This document shows, in pieces, positions 1 through 6,815 of a DNA stretch of 32,986 nucleotides (the first letter of the stretch is position 1; the number at the start of each line of letters is the position of its first letter). The notes under the pieces are model-generated. The model was not told the origin of the DNA and searched no databases. It was given only the letters and a program-made list of their open reading frames with translations. This DNA comes from Kiritimatiellia bacterium. Lineage in GTDB: Bacteria > Verrucomicrobiota > Kiritimatiellia > RFP12 > UBA1067. The stretch is from positions 106,735-139,720 of the forward strand of contig JAQUCE010000002.1 in assembly GCA_028686345.1 (NCBI GenBank). Reading direction: 5' to 3'. The position numbers and the translations under genes are program-made.

Positions 1-807
1 GTCCAGCCCGTAGAGTCCCTTACGCATCTTGAGCGCTGATTCAAAGTCCGCCACTTCCATCACATTGTCAAGCGTCGGCCATGCGAATTTAAACACACGC
101 AACTCAAAAAAATTGTCCAGAAAATCATTCACCCGCTCAGCAGATGCTCGCGCGCTGATTGGTTGTTCGATCAGCCAGGAGCCGCTCTCCTTAACCAGCC
201 GGATAAACGGATGGCCTGGCCGCCGTATATCAATGGAGCTGACCAGCGCCCGGTCGCAATCAATCAATTGGCGTGAGCGCAATGCGTTGGCATCTTTTGG
301 GATCACCTCATAAACCTGACGGGGAATGGCTAAAACTTGGTCAGAGCCGTTCTTACGCACATAGACCTCGTGGCCGGTTGCGGAAAAACCGCCAAACAGG
401 ATTGATATTGCCCGTCCTGGTTTTTGAAAGACAATCCGCGCCCGCGCCGGGTGCAACCCGTAATCAGCCACTGAGAGGCTGCGCTTGCGAAGCTCATCAA
501 AGCTCAGGCGATCCTCAACCACTACGCCCTCAAAGCCTTGCAGCAGGCGTGAGACAGCCCCTTGATCCACACTGGCAGCCACAGGCGCCAGCATACTCCA
601 GCGGACACCGTCAGAGCGTATCTCGATCCGCTGCCCCCCGTGTTCAATGCTTATGGCCGTGAGATCGTCCAACCGTTCGCGGAACAGCAGCGAAGCACGC
701 TTGTCCGGCACCACCAGCACCCGTCGGCTGTTGCGCCCAACCAGCAGGATCACCAAGCACAACGCAATGCCGGTTAAAAAAAATGTTATAATGCGTTTGT
801 TTCCCAT
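1..807 (-). CDS. DUF4340 domain-containing protein (3' end outside window)
   Basis: An open frame on the minus strand starts with ATG at 807 and runs 269 codons off the left edge, so the C-terminus is missing. The N-terminus has one membrane segment at about residues 6-24 (FFLTGIALCLVILLVG), followed by a soluble domain with the pattern I recognise from DUF4340 proteins: an early LxxRLDDLTAISIE strand, then 'DYGLHPARARIVF' and 'SILFGG...GHEVYVR'. Its start overlaps the stop of the upstream GldG-like gene (TAATG), so the two are probably translationally coupled. In Bacteroidetes, Planctomycetes and PVC genomes DUF4340 genes commonly close a GldA-GldF-GldG-type ABC cassette, as here. The function is unknown; it is presumably a periplasmic, membrane-anchored accessory of the exporter. 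Confidence 0.82.
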   Translation of the reverse strand, partial: MGNKRIITFFLTGIALCLVILLVGRNSRRVLVVPDKRASLLFRERLDDLTAISIEHGGQRIEIRSDGVRWSMLAPVAASVDQGAVSRLLQGFEGVVVEDRLSFDELRKRSLSVADYGLHPARARIVFQKPGRAISILFGGFSATGHEVYVRKNGSDQVLAIPRQVYEVIPKDANALRSRQLIDCDRALVSSIDIRRPGHPFIRLVKESGSWLIEQPISARASAERVNDFLDNFFELRVFKFAWPTLDNVMEVADFESALKMRKGLYGLD

Positions 808-2300
808 TACTTCTCTTTACTGGTTTTTCGTACACAGACAATTCCGAACAGAACAAGGACACCCAGCGGCACCAATAAAACCGAGCAGACCATTGAAAAA
901 ATCCACTCTGAGCGTGTGAATCCTGTTGTGAGCATGGCATCACCCCCGACCGATGAGGAGCTGCCCATGCTGACCCCCGCCAGCCAGCCCATGGCATTCA
1001 TGAAAAAGTCGCGGTTCGCATTGGCCCGGCCTGATAAAGCCCGGTTCATCACAAAGTCAACATCTCCAATCACGCAAATCCGGGTTGGCTTATAGGCGAC
1101 ATCGCGCGACACCAGTCCGCCCCTCTCAGCCGCGGCAGCCACAACCACGGGCCCGGCCAGCTCGGTGAGAGGATCGTAACGCCGCGGATAGGAGTCTGGA
1201 TGCAGCTCGCCCCATGCGTTGGCATCACTCTCGGCCAGCTTCAGGCTGCGGGTTAAATCAACGCTCTCATCTCTGCCAATGAGATCGTCGACCATCAGGC
1301 AGGTTGTTAGCCCGAGCACGACCGAAGCGTTGTTCAGTTTGCGTGTGATCTCATGGTCGGAAAAAGAGGAGATGACAATATCCCGACCTGTCAGGGTCTG
1401 GCTGCTGACAGCAGTGTAAGGGGTCACCTCAATGCCCCAGCTCTTGAGCAGCGGTTCACACCCGGTCACCACCCCGTTTGCGGCTAAATAGAGCAAACAT
1501 CCGCCGCGCTCAAGATAGCCGCTGATCAACTGAATCTCGGAGGCTAGCATCTCGCGGCGGGCACCGGCAATCACCAGTACACTGATCTCGGCGGGAATTT
1601 CGCGCAGCCCCGCCAGCGTGAGCCCCTCCACCACAAAGCCATCACGTTTCAGATCATGCGCAATATCTGAAAACCCGCGGAACGCGTCATAGTCGTCAAA
1701 CCGCGCCTCCGAGTGCCCTTGCAACCATCCGATCTTGAGCTGTCGGTGCGGCAGTGCCAGCCGCGAAATCGCTGACGCGCAAATTCGTTCCCCTCTGAAC
1801 ACACTCCCTTGGTTTCCGCCGCCACTCCCGCTGCTGTCGCCCACAATCATATCCGCCAGTGCCACCACCACCTTGCGCCTCTGGTAGGCGAACTCGAGCG
1901 AGTTTTCCGGCACACCCCGCGCAACCAGTTGCGCCGCGCGGAATACGTCCCAGCGCGGGTCAACGTAAACCAGGTCAATCTCCGCTCCTGCCACAGCACG
2001 CGAGGCTGATGACAAGCCACGCAGCAGGCGCGCCACGGAGCGCGCCATGGGATCGCGGCGATCCATAAAACAGGTGATACTGATCCGTCCCTGGGTGTCG
2101 GCCAGGATATCGCGCGTTCTCTCCGAGACCACTCGCACACTGCCGACCGGGATCTCCCAGGAGTAATCAAACCAGAAGCCAATGATGATCACCAAAAAGC
2201 AGAACACCACGCTCAGTGCAATTGCCAGCAGGGTGGTCGCCTTAAGCGCTTTGCGCCGCGGTTTAACCCCGCTCGCCACTCTTTTTCCGACTTTATCCAT
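807..2300 (-). CDS. GldG-like ABC transporter auxiliary protein
   Basis: This 497-residue protein has a basic N-terminus, one membrane segment at about residues 23-46, a long soluble domain, and a second membrane segment near the C-terminus (about 466-489) followed by a basic tail. This is the layout of the ABC_transp_aux/GldG family. The GldG-like stretch after the first membrane segment includes 'RISITCFMDRRDPMARSV' and a later 'DLVYVDP'. It lies 19 bp downstream of the permease gene and overlaps the DUF4340 start by one base. GldG is a component of a putative ABC system linked to gliding motility or surface export in Bacteroidetes. Outside that phylum the substrate is unknown, and no gliding machinery is seen here. 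Start is ATG at 2300 with only a weak AGG ribosome-binding site. Confidence 0.82.
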   Translation of the reverse strand: MDKVGKRVASGVKPRRKALKATTLLAIALSVVFCFLVIIIGFWFDYSWEIPVGSVRVVSERTRDILADTQGRISITCFMDRRDPMARSVARLLRGLSSASRAVAGAEIDLVYVDPRWDVFRAAQLVARGVPENSLEFAYQRRKVVVALADMIVGDSSGSGGGNQGSVFRGERICASAISRLALPHRQLKIGWLQGHSEARFDDYDAFRGFSDIAHDLKRDGFVVEGLTLAGLREIPAEISVLVIAGARREMLASEIQLISGYLERGGCLLYLAANGVVTGCEPLLKSWGIEVTPYTAVSSQTLTGRDIVISSFSDHEITRKLNNASVVLGLTTCLMVDDLIGRDESVDLTRSLKLAESDANAWGELHPDSYPRRYDPLTELAGPVVVAAAAERGGLVSRDVAYKPTRICVIGDVDFVMNRALSGRANANRDFFMNAMGWLAGVSMGSSSSVGGDAMLTTGFTRSEWIFSMVCSVLLVPLGVLVLFGIVCVRKTSKEK

Positions 2301-2319
2301 TAAAAAACCTGACTTGATA

Positions 2320-3060
2320 TCAACGCAGCCTCAGCATGGCCAGCGTTTTAGAACATATAAAAAGAAATAATACTGAAAGCACACCGTAAAAAATAAATAC
2401 TGCCGAGGAAAATAAACCGGTCGAAAAATCGACCACATGTGAAAGTAGCGGCATCCAGGCCATACCCGTGCGCACAGATGGGATCCAAGCTAGAATGCCA
2501 AAGTAAATAACAACAGGCATGCCGCTGCACAGTATCAGCGATGTCACGGCCGCGGCCGCCTGGTTGCTGTACATCACCGAAATCATGGTTCCAGCCGCGC
2601 ACCAGGTGCAGGCTTGAAGCAAAAGGATTCCAAAGGTGGTGCCCAGAGCAATAGGCTGAATGCAGTCACGGATCGGCTCTGCGATGCGCGGCAGAATCAC
2701 CGCCGGAAAAATCAGTGCGCAGAGCAAGGCCAGAGCCACCAGGCTCAAGGCTGAAAGAAACTTTCCAATCACTAGATCTCGCTCTCTTACCGGCGCGGCC
2801 ATCAGGAGTTCGATCATACCGCTGGAGCGCTCCACCGCAAAAAGGCGCATGGTCAAAAGCGAGCATAATACCGGCAGCCAGGGGGCCACGGAGCACCCCC
2901 AGATGCTCTGCAACTGTGCAATGCCGCCCTCGTCGCGGCGCAACAGCATCACAAAGGTCCAGCCGCTGACAGCTAGAAACGCGGCCACCGGCGCGCCGCT
3001 GTAAAAGGAGCCGCGCAAGGAGCGCATCTCCCGCCACCAGGTTTGCAGCATTGCTTTCAT
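2320..3060 (-). CDS. ABC-2 type permease, GldF-like
   Basis: The 246-residue integral membrane protein has about six hydrophobic segments: around residues 22-40, 55-75, 100-127, 137-163, 170-195 and 215-240. Between the second and third lies the motif 'ERSSGMIELLMAAPV', the typical cytoplasmic ERxxGT-like coupling motif of ABC-2 permeases. Its start overlaps the stop of the ATPase gene by four bases (ATGA), and a strong GGAGG lies about 6 bp upstream of the ATG inside that gene, so expression is coupled. It should form the channel of an exporter with the ATPase and work with the GldG-like protein. The substrate cannot be read from sequence. Confidence 0.87.
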   Translation of the reverse strand: MKAMLQTWWREMRSLRGSFYSGAPVAAFLAVSGWTFVMLLRRDEGGIAQLQSIWGCSVAPWLPVLCSLLTMRLFAVERSSGMIELLMAAPVRERDLVIGKFLSALSLVALALLCALIFPAVILPRIAEPIRDCIQPIALGTTFGILLLQACTWCAAGTMISVMYSNQAAAAVTSLILCSGMPVVIYFGILAWIPSVRTGMAWMPLLSHVVDFSTGLFSSAVFIFYGVLSVLFLFICSKTLAMLRLR

Positions 3061-3779
3061 TCTTGACCTCCCTCATCGCTCTCACAGAGCGCCTTGATCA
3101 AAATCCGCTCAAGCTCCGCGCGCTCATGCTCAGCCACACGGTAGAGAGCATCCACCCGGCCATCTTTCAAAACAACGAATCTGGTACACCACTGCAACAG
3201 ATCGCTGATTTCATGGCCAGCCAGGATCACCGCCGAATGCGCGGAGAGCGCGGTTAAGGTCGCGCCAATCTTGATGCGCCGATCAACGTCGAGATCAGCC
3301 AGCGGATCATCCAGCAGCAGCACGCGGGGGTGCATCATCAGCGCGTCGGCCAAGCCAACCCTTTTTTTATAACCGCTGGACAGCGTTCGAATCGCTTTTT
3401 TGCTGACCCACTCCAAACCGCAGCTCTCCAACGCTCCCTTTAACCGACGGCGCTCACGCAAGGCGCGTTCGCCTCTGAGCCTCAGGCGGTAGGTTAGGAA
3501 TTGCAGCACAGTCATCTCCTCATAGAGCGGACAGCGCTCCGAAAGGTAACCAATCCACCGCCGGTACTGCATGGGCCGCAGCAACGGGTCAACACCATCG
3601 AGCGTAACATTGCCCGCGTCTTGCAGCAGAACAAAGGCTAAAATCCGCAGCAGGGTGGTCTTGCCAGCGCCGTTGGCACCCACCACCGCCACAATCTCAC
3701 CAGGTGCAACATCAAAAGAGATGTCCTGTAACACCTGTTTTTTGCCATATGAAAAAGATATATGTTCTATGTTCAGCAT
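3057..3779 (-). CDS. ABC transporter ATP-binding protein, GldA-like
   Basis: This is a 240-residue ATPase and the first gene of the four-gene cassette. Walker A is GANGAGKTT at residues 34-42. The Q-loop region reads GYLSERCPLYEEMT, with Glu where most families have Gln; this resembles the GYLPEHNPLY of GldA-type ATPases. The signature is LSSGY (133-137), Walker B is VLLLDD (153-158), and the switch His lies in ILAGHE. The residue after the Walker B Asp is Asp158 rather than the usual catalytic Glu. I chose the ATG at 3779 because MLNIEHISFSYGKK is a normal family start. A TTG at 3818 would add 13 residues that match nothing familiar. No clear Shine-Dalgarno precedes the ATG. Confidence 0.9.
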   Translation of the reverse strand: MLNIEHISFSYGKKQVLQDISFDVAPGEIVAVVGANGAGKTTLLRILAFVLLQDAGNVTLDGVDPLLRPMQYRRWIGYLSERCPLYEEMTVLQFLTYRLRLRGERALRERRRLKGALESCGLEWVSKKAIRTLSSGYKKRVGLADALMMHPRVLLLDDPLADLDVDRRIKIGATLTALSAHSAVILAGHEISDLLQWCTRFVVLKDGRVDALYRVAEHERAELERILIKALCESDEGGQE

Positions 3780-3838
3780 TTTTAGTTGGTGAGTCGCTGC
3801 AACGACTGGAAAAAACAATTAATTGCTCTTTCCAAAAA

Positions 3839-3961
3839 GTTGTCTATTTGTGAAATCGTCCACCAGCATCGCAGCCGCGATCGTAAACCCACGGCGCAGC
3901 CGATCTCAGTAACTCCGGTTTCCAACCGGACATGTCCGATTGGAAAGCGGAGCTACGTTGC
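3839..3961 (-). repeat. Composite fold-back repeat, deleted inverted copy
   Basis: Read on the minus strand, this is collinear with the repeat at 6598-6813. It begins GCAACGTAGCTCCG, has a 38-bp imperfect palindrome centred on GGACATGTCC (3914-3951), continues through ATCGGCTGCGCC and GCGATGCTGGTGGACGA, and ends TTCACAAATAGACAAC. It lacks the 94 bp corresponding to 6704-6797. The junction falls at a GACGA that occurs twice in the longer copy, as expected for deletion between short direct repeats. It sits directly upstream of the ABC ATPase gene, so it may lie in its leader. Confidence 0.75.
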
Positions 3962-4020
3962 CCCCGCGCCAAAGTCGCGGCATCTTCATTCGCGGCCTCG
4001 TGCTCTTGCGCACCTCTTCA

Positions 4021-4060
4021 CTCCGCGCTCCTGCGCGGAGCTAGCCCCTTGCAGAGGGGC
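4021..4060. other. Two adjacent GC-rich hairpins
   Basis: A perfect 8-bp stem (CTCCGCGC/GCGCGGAG, 4-base loop, 4021-4040) is followed by GCCCCT-TGCAG-AGGGGC (4044-4060) and then AATCTTATTTT on the plus strand. They lie between the phosphomannomutase gene end and the ABC cassette start, both read leftwards. The T-rich side faces the wrong way for a classic minus-strand terminator, so they may be REP-like or weakly bidirectional. Confidence 0.4.
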
Positions 4061-4434
4061 AATCTTATTTTGAGCCTTAATCAAAAACTTTATCATAACA
4101 GTTTTAGATAAGGATTGCGATTAGGATTACGATGAGGAGGGAGAAAATCCTGGTTTCAAACCTCGCCTCTTTCGCCCATCGAATGAAAGCTGACAGCTTA
4201 GTTTATTTTTCTGTACCTCTATCACTTTTACGGTAATGTCTCAGAAACCAGCTTTGGAGCAGCCTTCCGTCTTCACGCTTCGCAGTTACGCCGGACACGG
4301 AAAGGCTGGACAACAAACCTTACGGGGCAGCCGTTTGTTGCTAAAGCAGCGGGCTTATAATCACAAACTGTTCAGCTGGGACGACGGCCTCCCGCACATC
4401 ACACAAACTCATTTGGTTACGGCAAAAAGCTGCT
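4061..4434. other. Intergenic region with no gene seen
   Basis: This stretch lies downstream of the phosphomannomutase gene. It contains a short GATTAGGATTACGAT-type repeat (about 4107-4138) that recurs at 22901-22920 and 32163-32236. It also has a distant inverted pair, CTAAAGCAGC (near 4340) and GCTGCTTTAG (near 4428), the latter touching the stop of the gene. A short plus-strand reading frame here runs antisense into the mutase gene and shows no familiar protein features. Confidence 0.4.
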
Positions 4435-5781
4435 TTAGTCGATATACTCGCTCATCGCGCCCAAGACATGCGCCTGGCGTAATTCCAATTCACTCAGATC
4501 ACGCGCCTCGATGATCAGCCGCAGGTAGGGCTCGGTGTTGGAGGGGCGCACATTCAGCCACCATGATTTAAACTCCACCCTATAGCCATCAAAATCAAAG
4601 AACGCCTGCGGCTGACCAAACTCCTCCAGCGCTGTCAGCACGGCATCCATGGCGCCTTGTTTGTCCTCAACATGAAAATTCAGCTCGCCTGTGGTGGCGT
4701 AGCGGCAGATTGGAGCGACCAATTCACTGAAGGTCAGGCCCTCGCGCCGGGCCGCGGCAATCTCATCGAGGATCATCATTGCGGCCAGCTCGCCTGAATC
4801 ACAGAAGTAAAAGTCGCGGAAATAGTAGTGACCCGCCAACTCGCCGCCACAGGCCGCCCCGCTCTCGCGCATCAGGAGCTTGGCATAGGCATGACCCACC
4901 TTGCCCATCACGGTTTTCGCGCCCGCGGCCTGCAGGCTCTCAACCACGCCGCGCGAGGTGCGTATATCATGAATCACCGTGCATCCAGGCTCGGCGCGGA
5001 TATAGTGACGCGCCAGAATGGCAATCAGGTAATCGGGTTGCACAAACTCACCGCGCTCGTCAATAAACATCACCCGGTCAGCATCGCCGTCAAAGATAAC
5101 ACCAACATCCAGCCCTTGCTCCAGTACCAGGCTGATCAACTGGGCGCAGTTTTCCACCTCGAGCGGATTGGGTGGATGGGCTGCGAAGGTGCCGTCCAGC
5201 TCTTCGTTGATATAGATTGGGGAGTTCCCCAGGAGATCACGCATCACCAGTGCCCCCATGCCGCTGGAGCAATCCACCCCGACCTTCAGGTCAGAGAGAT
5301 CAGGCGCATCTTTTTTCAAGTCACTGACAAACTCATCCCTGTAGCAAACCTCGCGCACCACCCCGCGTTTTTCCGCGAGGGGCGGCAGTTTGCCTGAGAG
5401 TACAAACTGCTCCAATTGCTCCAGCCCGGTCTCATAGCCAACGGGCAGGGCCCCGGCGCGCGAGACCTTCATCCCGTTGTGCTCTTTCGGATTGTGGGAG
5501 GCGGTAATCTGGACCGAACCAGGGTAGCCCTTTTTTGCAGTGAAGTAATAGACCATCGGAGTGGTGGCCAGCCCCATGCTATCAACGTCGCACCCACTCT
5601 CGTTCAGAGCGCGGCAGAGTGTTTCAAAGATCGCGTCCGAGGATTCGCGCACATCCCGTCCAACCAGCAGCGAACGAGCGTCCAACAGGGTCGGCAGCCA
5701 GCGTCCAATCGCATAAACTGTCCCTAAATCAAAATCTTTCCCATAGATACCGCGCATATCATACGCTTTAAAAAAAGACAT
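4435..5781 (-). CDS. manB: Phosphomannomutase/phosphoglucomutase
   Basis: This 448-residue alpha-D-phosphohexomutase interconverts hexose 1- and 6-phosphates (mannose and/or glucose) in the cytoplasm, feeding nucleotide-sugar and polysaccharide synthesis. All four family sites are visible: the phosphoserine loop TASHNP (residues 93-98, active Ser95), the metal loop DGDADR (about 230-235), the sugar-recognition loop GGELAGHYYFRD, and the C-terminal phosphate site RPSNTEPYLR (about 411-420). Length is normal for the ManB/AlgC type; the long GGELAGHYYFRDFYFCDSG loop favours dual phosphomannomutase/phosphoglucomutase activity. The ATG is preceded by GAGGAAAGAGG. It follows a small coiled-coil membrane protein by 17 bp, so they probably share a transcript. 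Substrate preference is not provable from sequence. Confidence 0.93.
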   Translation of the reverse strand: MSFFKAYDMRGIYGKDFDLGTVYAIGRWLPTLLDARSLLVGRDVRESSDAIFETLCRALNESGCDVDSMGLATTPMVYYFTAKKGYPGSVQITASHNPKEHNGMKVSRAGALPVGYETGLEQLEQFVLSGKLPPLAEKRGVVREVCYRDEFVSDLKKDAPDLSDLKVGVDCSSGMGALVMRDLLGNSPIYINEELDGTFAAHPPNPLEVENCAQLISLVLEQGLDVGVIFDGDADRVMFIDERGEFVQPDYLIAILARHYIRAEPGCTVIHDIRTSRGVVESLQAAGAKTVMGKVGHAYAKLLMRESGAACGGELAGHYYFRDFYFCDSGELAAMMILDEIAAARREGLTFSELVAPICRYATTGELNFHVEDKQGAMDAVLTALEEFGQPQAFFDFDGYRVEFKSWWLNVRPSNTEPYLRLIIEARDLSELELRQAHVLGAMSEYID

Positions 5782-5798
5782 AGCCTCTTTCCTCTCTG

Positions 5799-6221
5799 CT
5801 ATTGAATAACAACCAGCGAAATACCGGAGTGCGCCCCTTTGGGCTTCATGGCCTGGAGCCAGGCCGGCATGTTGGTGGAAGCTGCCAGCTGATTGGTCAG
5901 CGATGAGTCAGCTGAGACACCGGAGAGGCTCTGCATCACCTCGCGCACGCGCCTGTCGCGGCTGTGGTTGATCTGCAGTGAGGTGGAAAACGCGCCTAAA
6001 ATACCACCGGTGAGCAGACAGATAATCGAAATAAAGATCACGGAGGTCATGGTCACCACCTGTTTGCCACTCATATCGAGCTGGAAATCTTTATCCGCCT
6101 TGGCCCGCTCGCGCATTGCCTCCAGGCGCTCCCGCTCCAGCATCATTCGCTCGCGTTCCAGCTTGAGCTTCTCCTGCTCAATCATCATCTCAGTTCTTGA
6201 CAAAGTCTCTTCATCTAACAT
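5799..6221 (-). CDS. Small coiled-coil membrane protein of unknown function
   Basis: I do not recognise this 140-residue protein. The first ~50 residues are highly charged and almost certainly helical coiled coil, with repeated blocks (KLERERMMLERERLEAMRER). One membrane segment follows at about residues 55-78 (VIFISIICLLTGGILGAF), then a polar tail of about 60 residues. The ATG at 6221 is preceded by AGAGGA at good spacing; an in-frame TTG at 6269 would add 16 residues and is less likely. It lies 17 bp upstream of the phosphomannomutase gene in the same direction. A membrane-anchored scaffold or PspB/phage-shock-like role is conceivable, but nothing in the sequence proves it. Confidence 0.7.
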   Translation of the reverse strand: MLDEETLSRTEMMIEQEKLKLERERMMLERERLEAMRERAKADKDFQLDMSGKQVVTMTSVIFISIICLLTGGILGAFSTSLQINHSRDRRVREVMQSLSGVSADSSLTNQLAASTNMPAWLQAMKPKGAHSGISLVVIQ

Positions 6222-6597
6222 AGCACAATCCTCTGGTGAGCTATTATAGAACAAATGCGTTTGATTCAAAACCTCAAAGTTGAAAAACCCGCGCTTACTC
6301 CGCTTGAAAAGGCGCGCGAAGCAGGAAGTCGTCCGCTATGCGGGCGACTGCGGGTGGCACGCGAGCCATCAGGTTGTGCACTTTAGTCAGCCGCATAGCG
6401 ACTGACCTCCTTGCTCCGCATCTGGAAGGCGTGCGTCAGCCGAGAGAGTGGCAGGCCGCAGCTGTAGGGCGGCTGGCCGTGACCGCGCCGCGTGGCGAAT
6501 GTATAGCGCAACTCTGGTCGGAAGCTTTGTGCCGCCTGACAAGGTGTGAGGCAAGGCGCGAATGCGCGAGTTAAAGAGATGTTGCGTTAGCGCGGAA
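6222..6597. other. Intergenic region rich in small hairpins
   Basis: No convincing gene. Two related stem-loops built around CGCTATGCGG occur at 6329-6351 (AGTCGTCCGC-TATG-CGGGCGACT) and, in the other orientation, at about 6387-6408 (TCAGCCGC-ATA-GCGACTGA). Around 6463-6490 is GTAGGGCGGCTGGCCGTGAC, a fragment of the ~118-bp inverted-repeat element described at 9975, 10177 and 32490. The region runs straight into the composite fold-back repeat at 6598. Confidence 0.5.
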
Positions 6598-6813
6598 GCA
6601 ACGTAGCTCCGATTTCCAATCGGACATGTCCGGTTGGAAACCGGACCTACAGACAATCGGCTCGCCTGCGGTTGACGATAGCGGCGGCGATGCTGGTGGA
6701 CGAGCCCCCGCATGATCAAATCGTCCACCAACATCGTCGAACAGCATCGTCAACCGATGTCGCTGGTAGAGCGACTACTACACTAAAGCTAGACGACTTC
6801 ACAAATAGTCAAC
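6598..6813 (+). repeat. Composite fold-back repeat, full copy
   Basis: The element starts GCAACGTAGCTCCG and contains a 38-bp imperfect palindrome centred on GGACATGTCC (6608-6645). A long fold-back follows (6669-6756) with outer arms CGGTTGACGAT/ATCGTCAACCG and inner arms GATGCTGGTGGACGA/TCGTCCACCAACATC (14 of 15 paired). Then come a short hairpin GTCGCT-GGTAG-AGCGAC and the end TTCACAAATAGTCAAC. It stops 2 bp before the feoB stop codon. A deleted inverted copy is at 3839-3961 and a related fold-back is at 32254-32439. No coding capacity. Confidence 0.8.
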
Positions 6814-6815
6814 GA

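Noticed and set aside
4021-4060. Rho-independent terminator for the manB operon
   Set aside because: The stems are strong, but the T-rich side lies on the wrong strand for leftward transcription, so I list them only as hairpins.
4236-4514. 92-codon plus-strand frame
   Set aside because: Its second part is antisense to the certain phosphomannomutase gene, and the first part has no recognisable features or ribosome-binding site.
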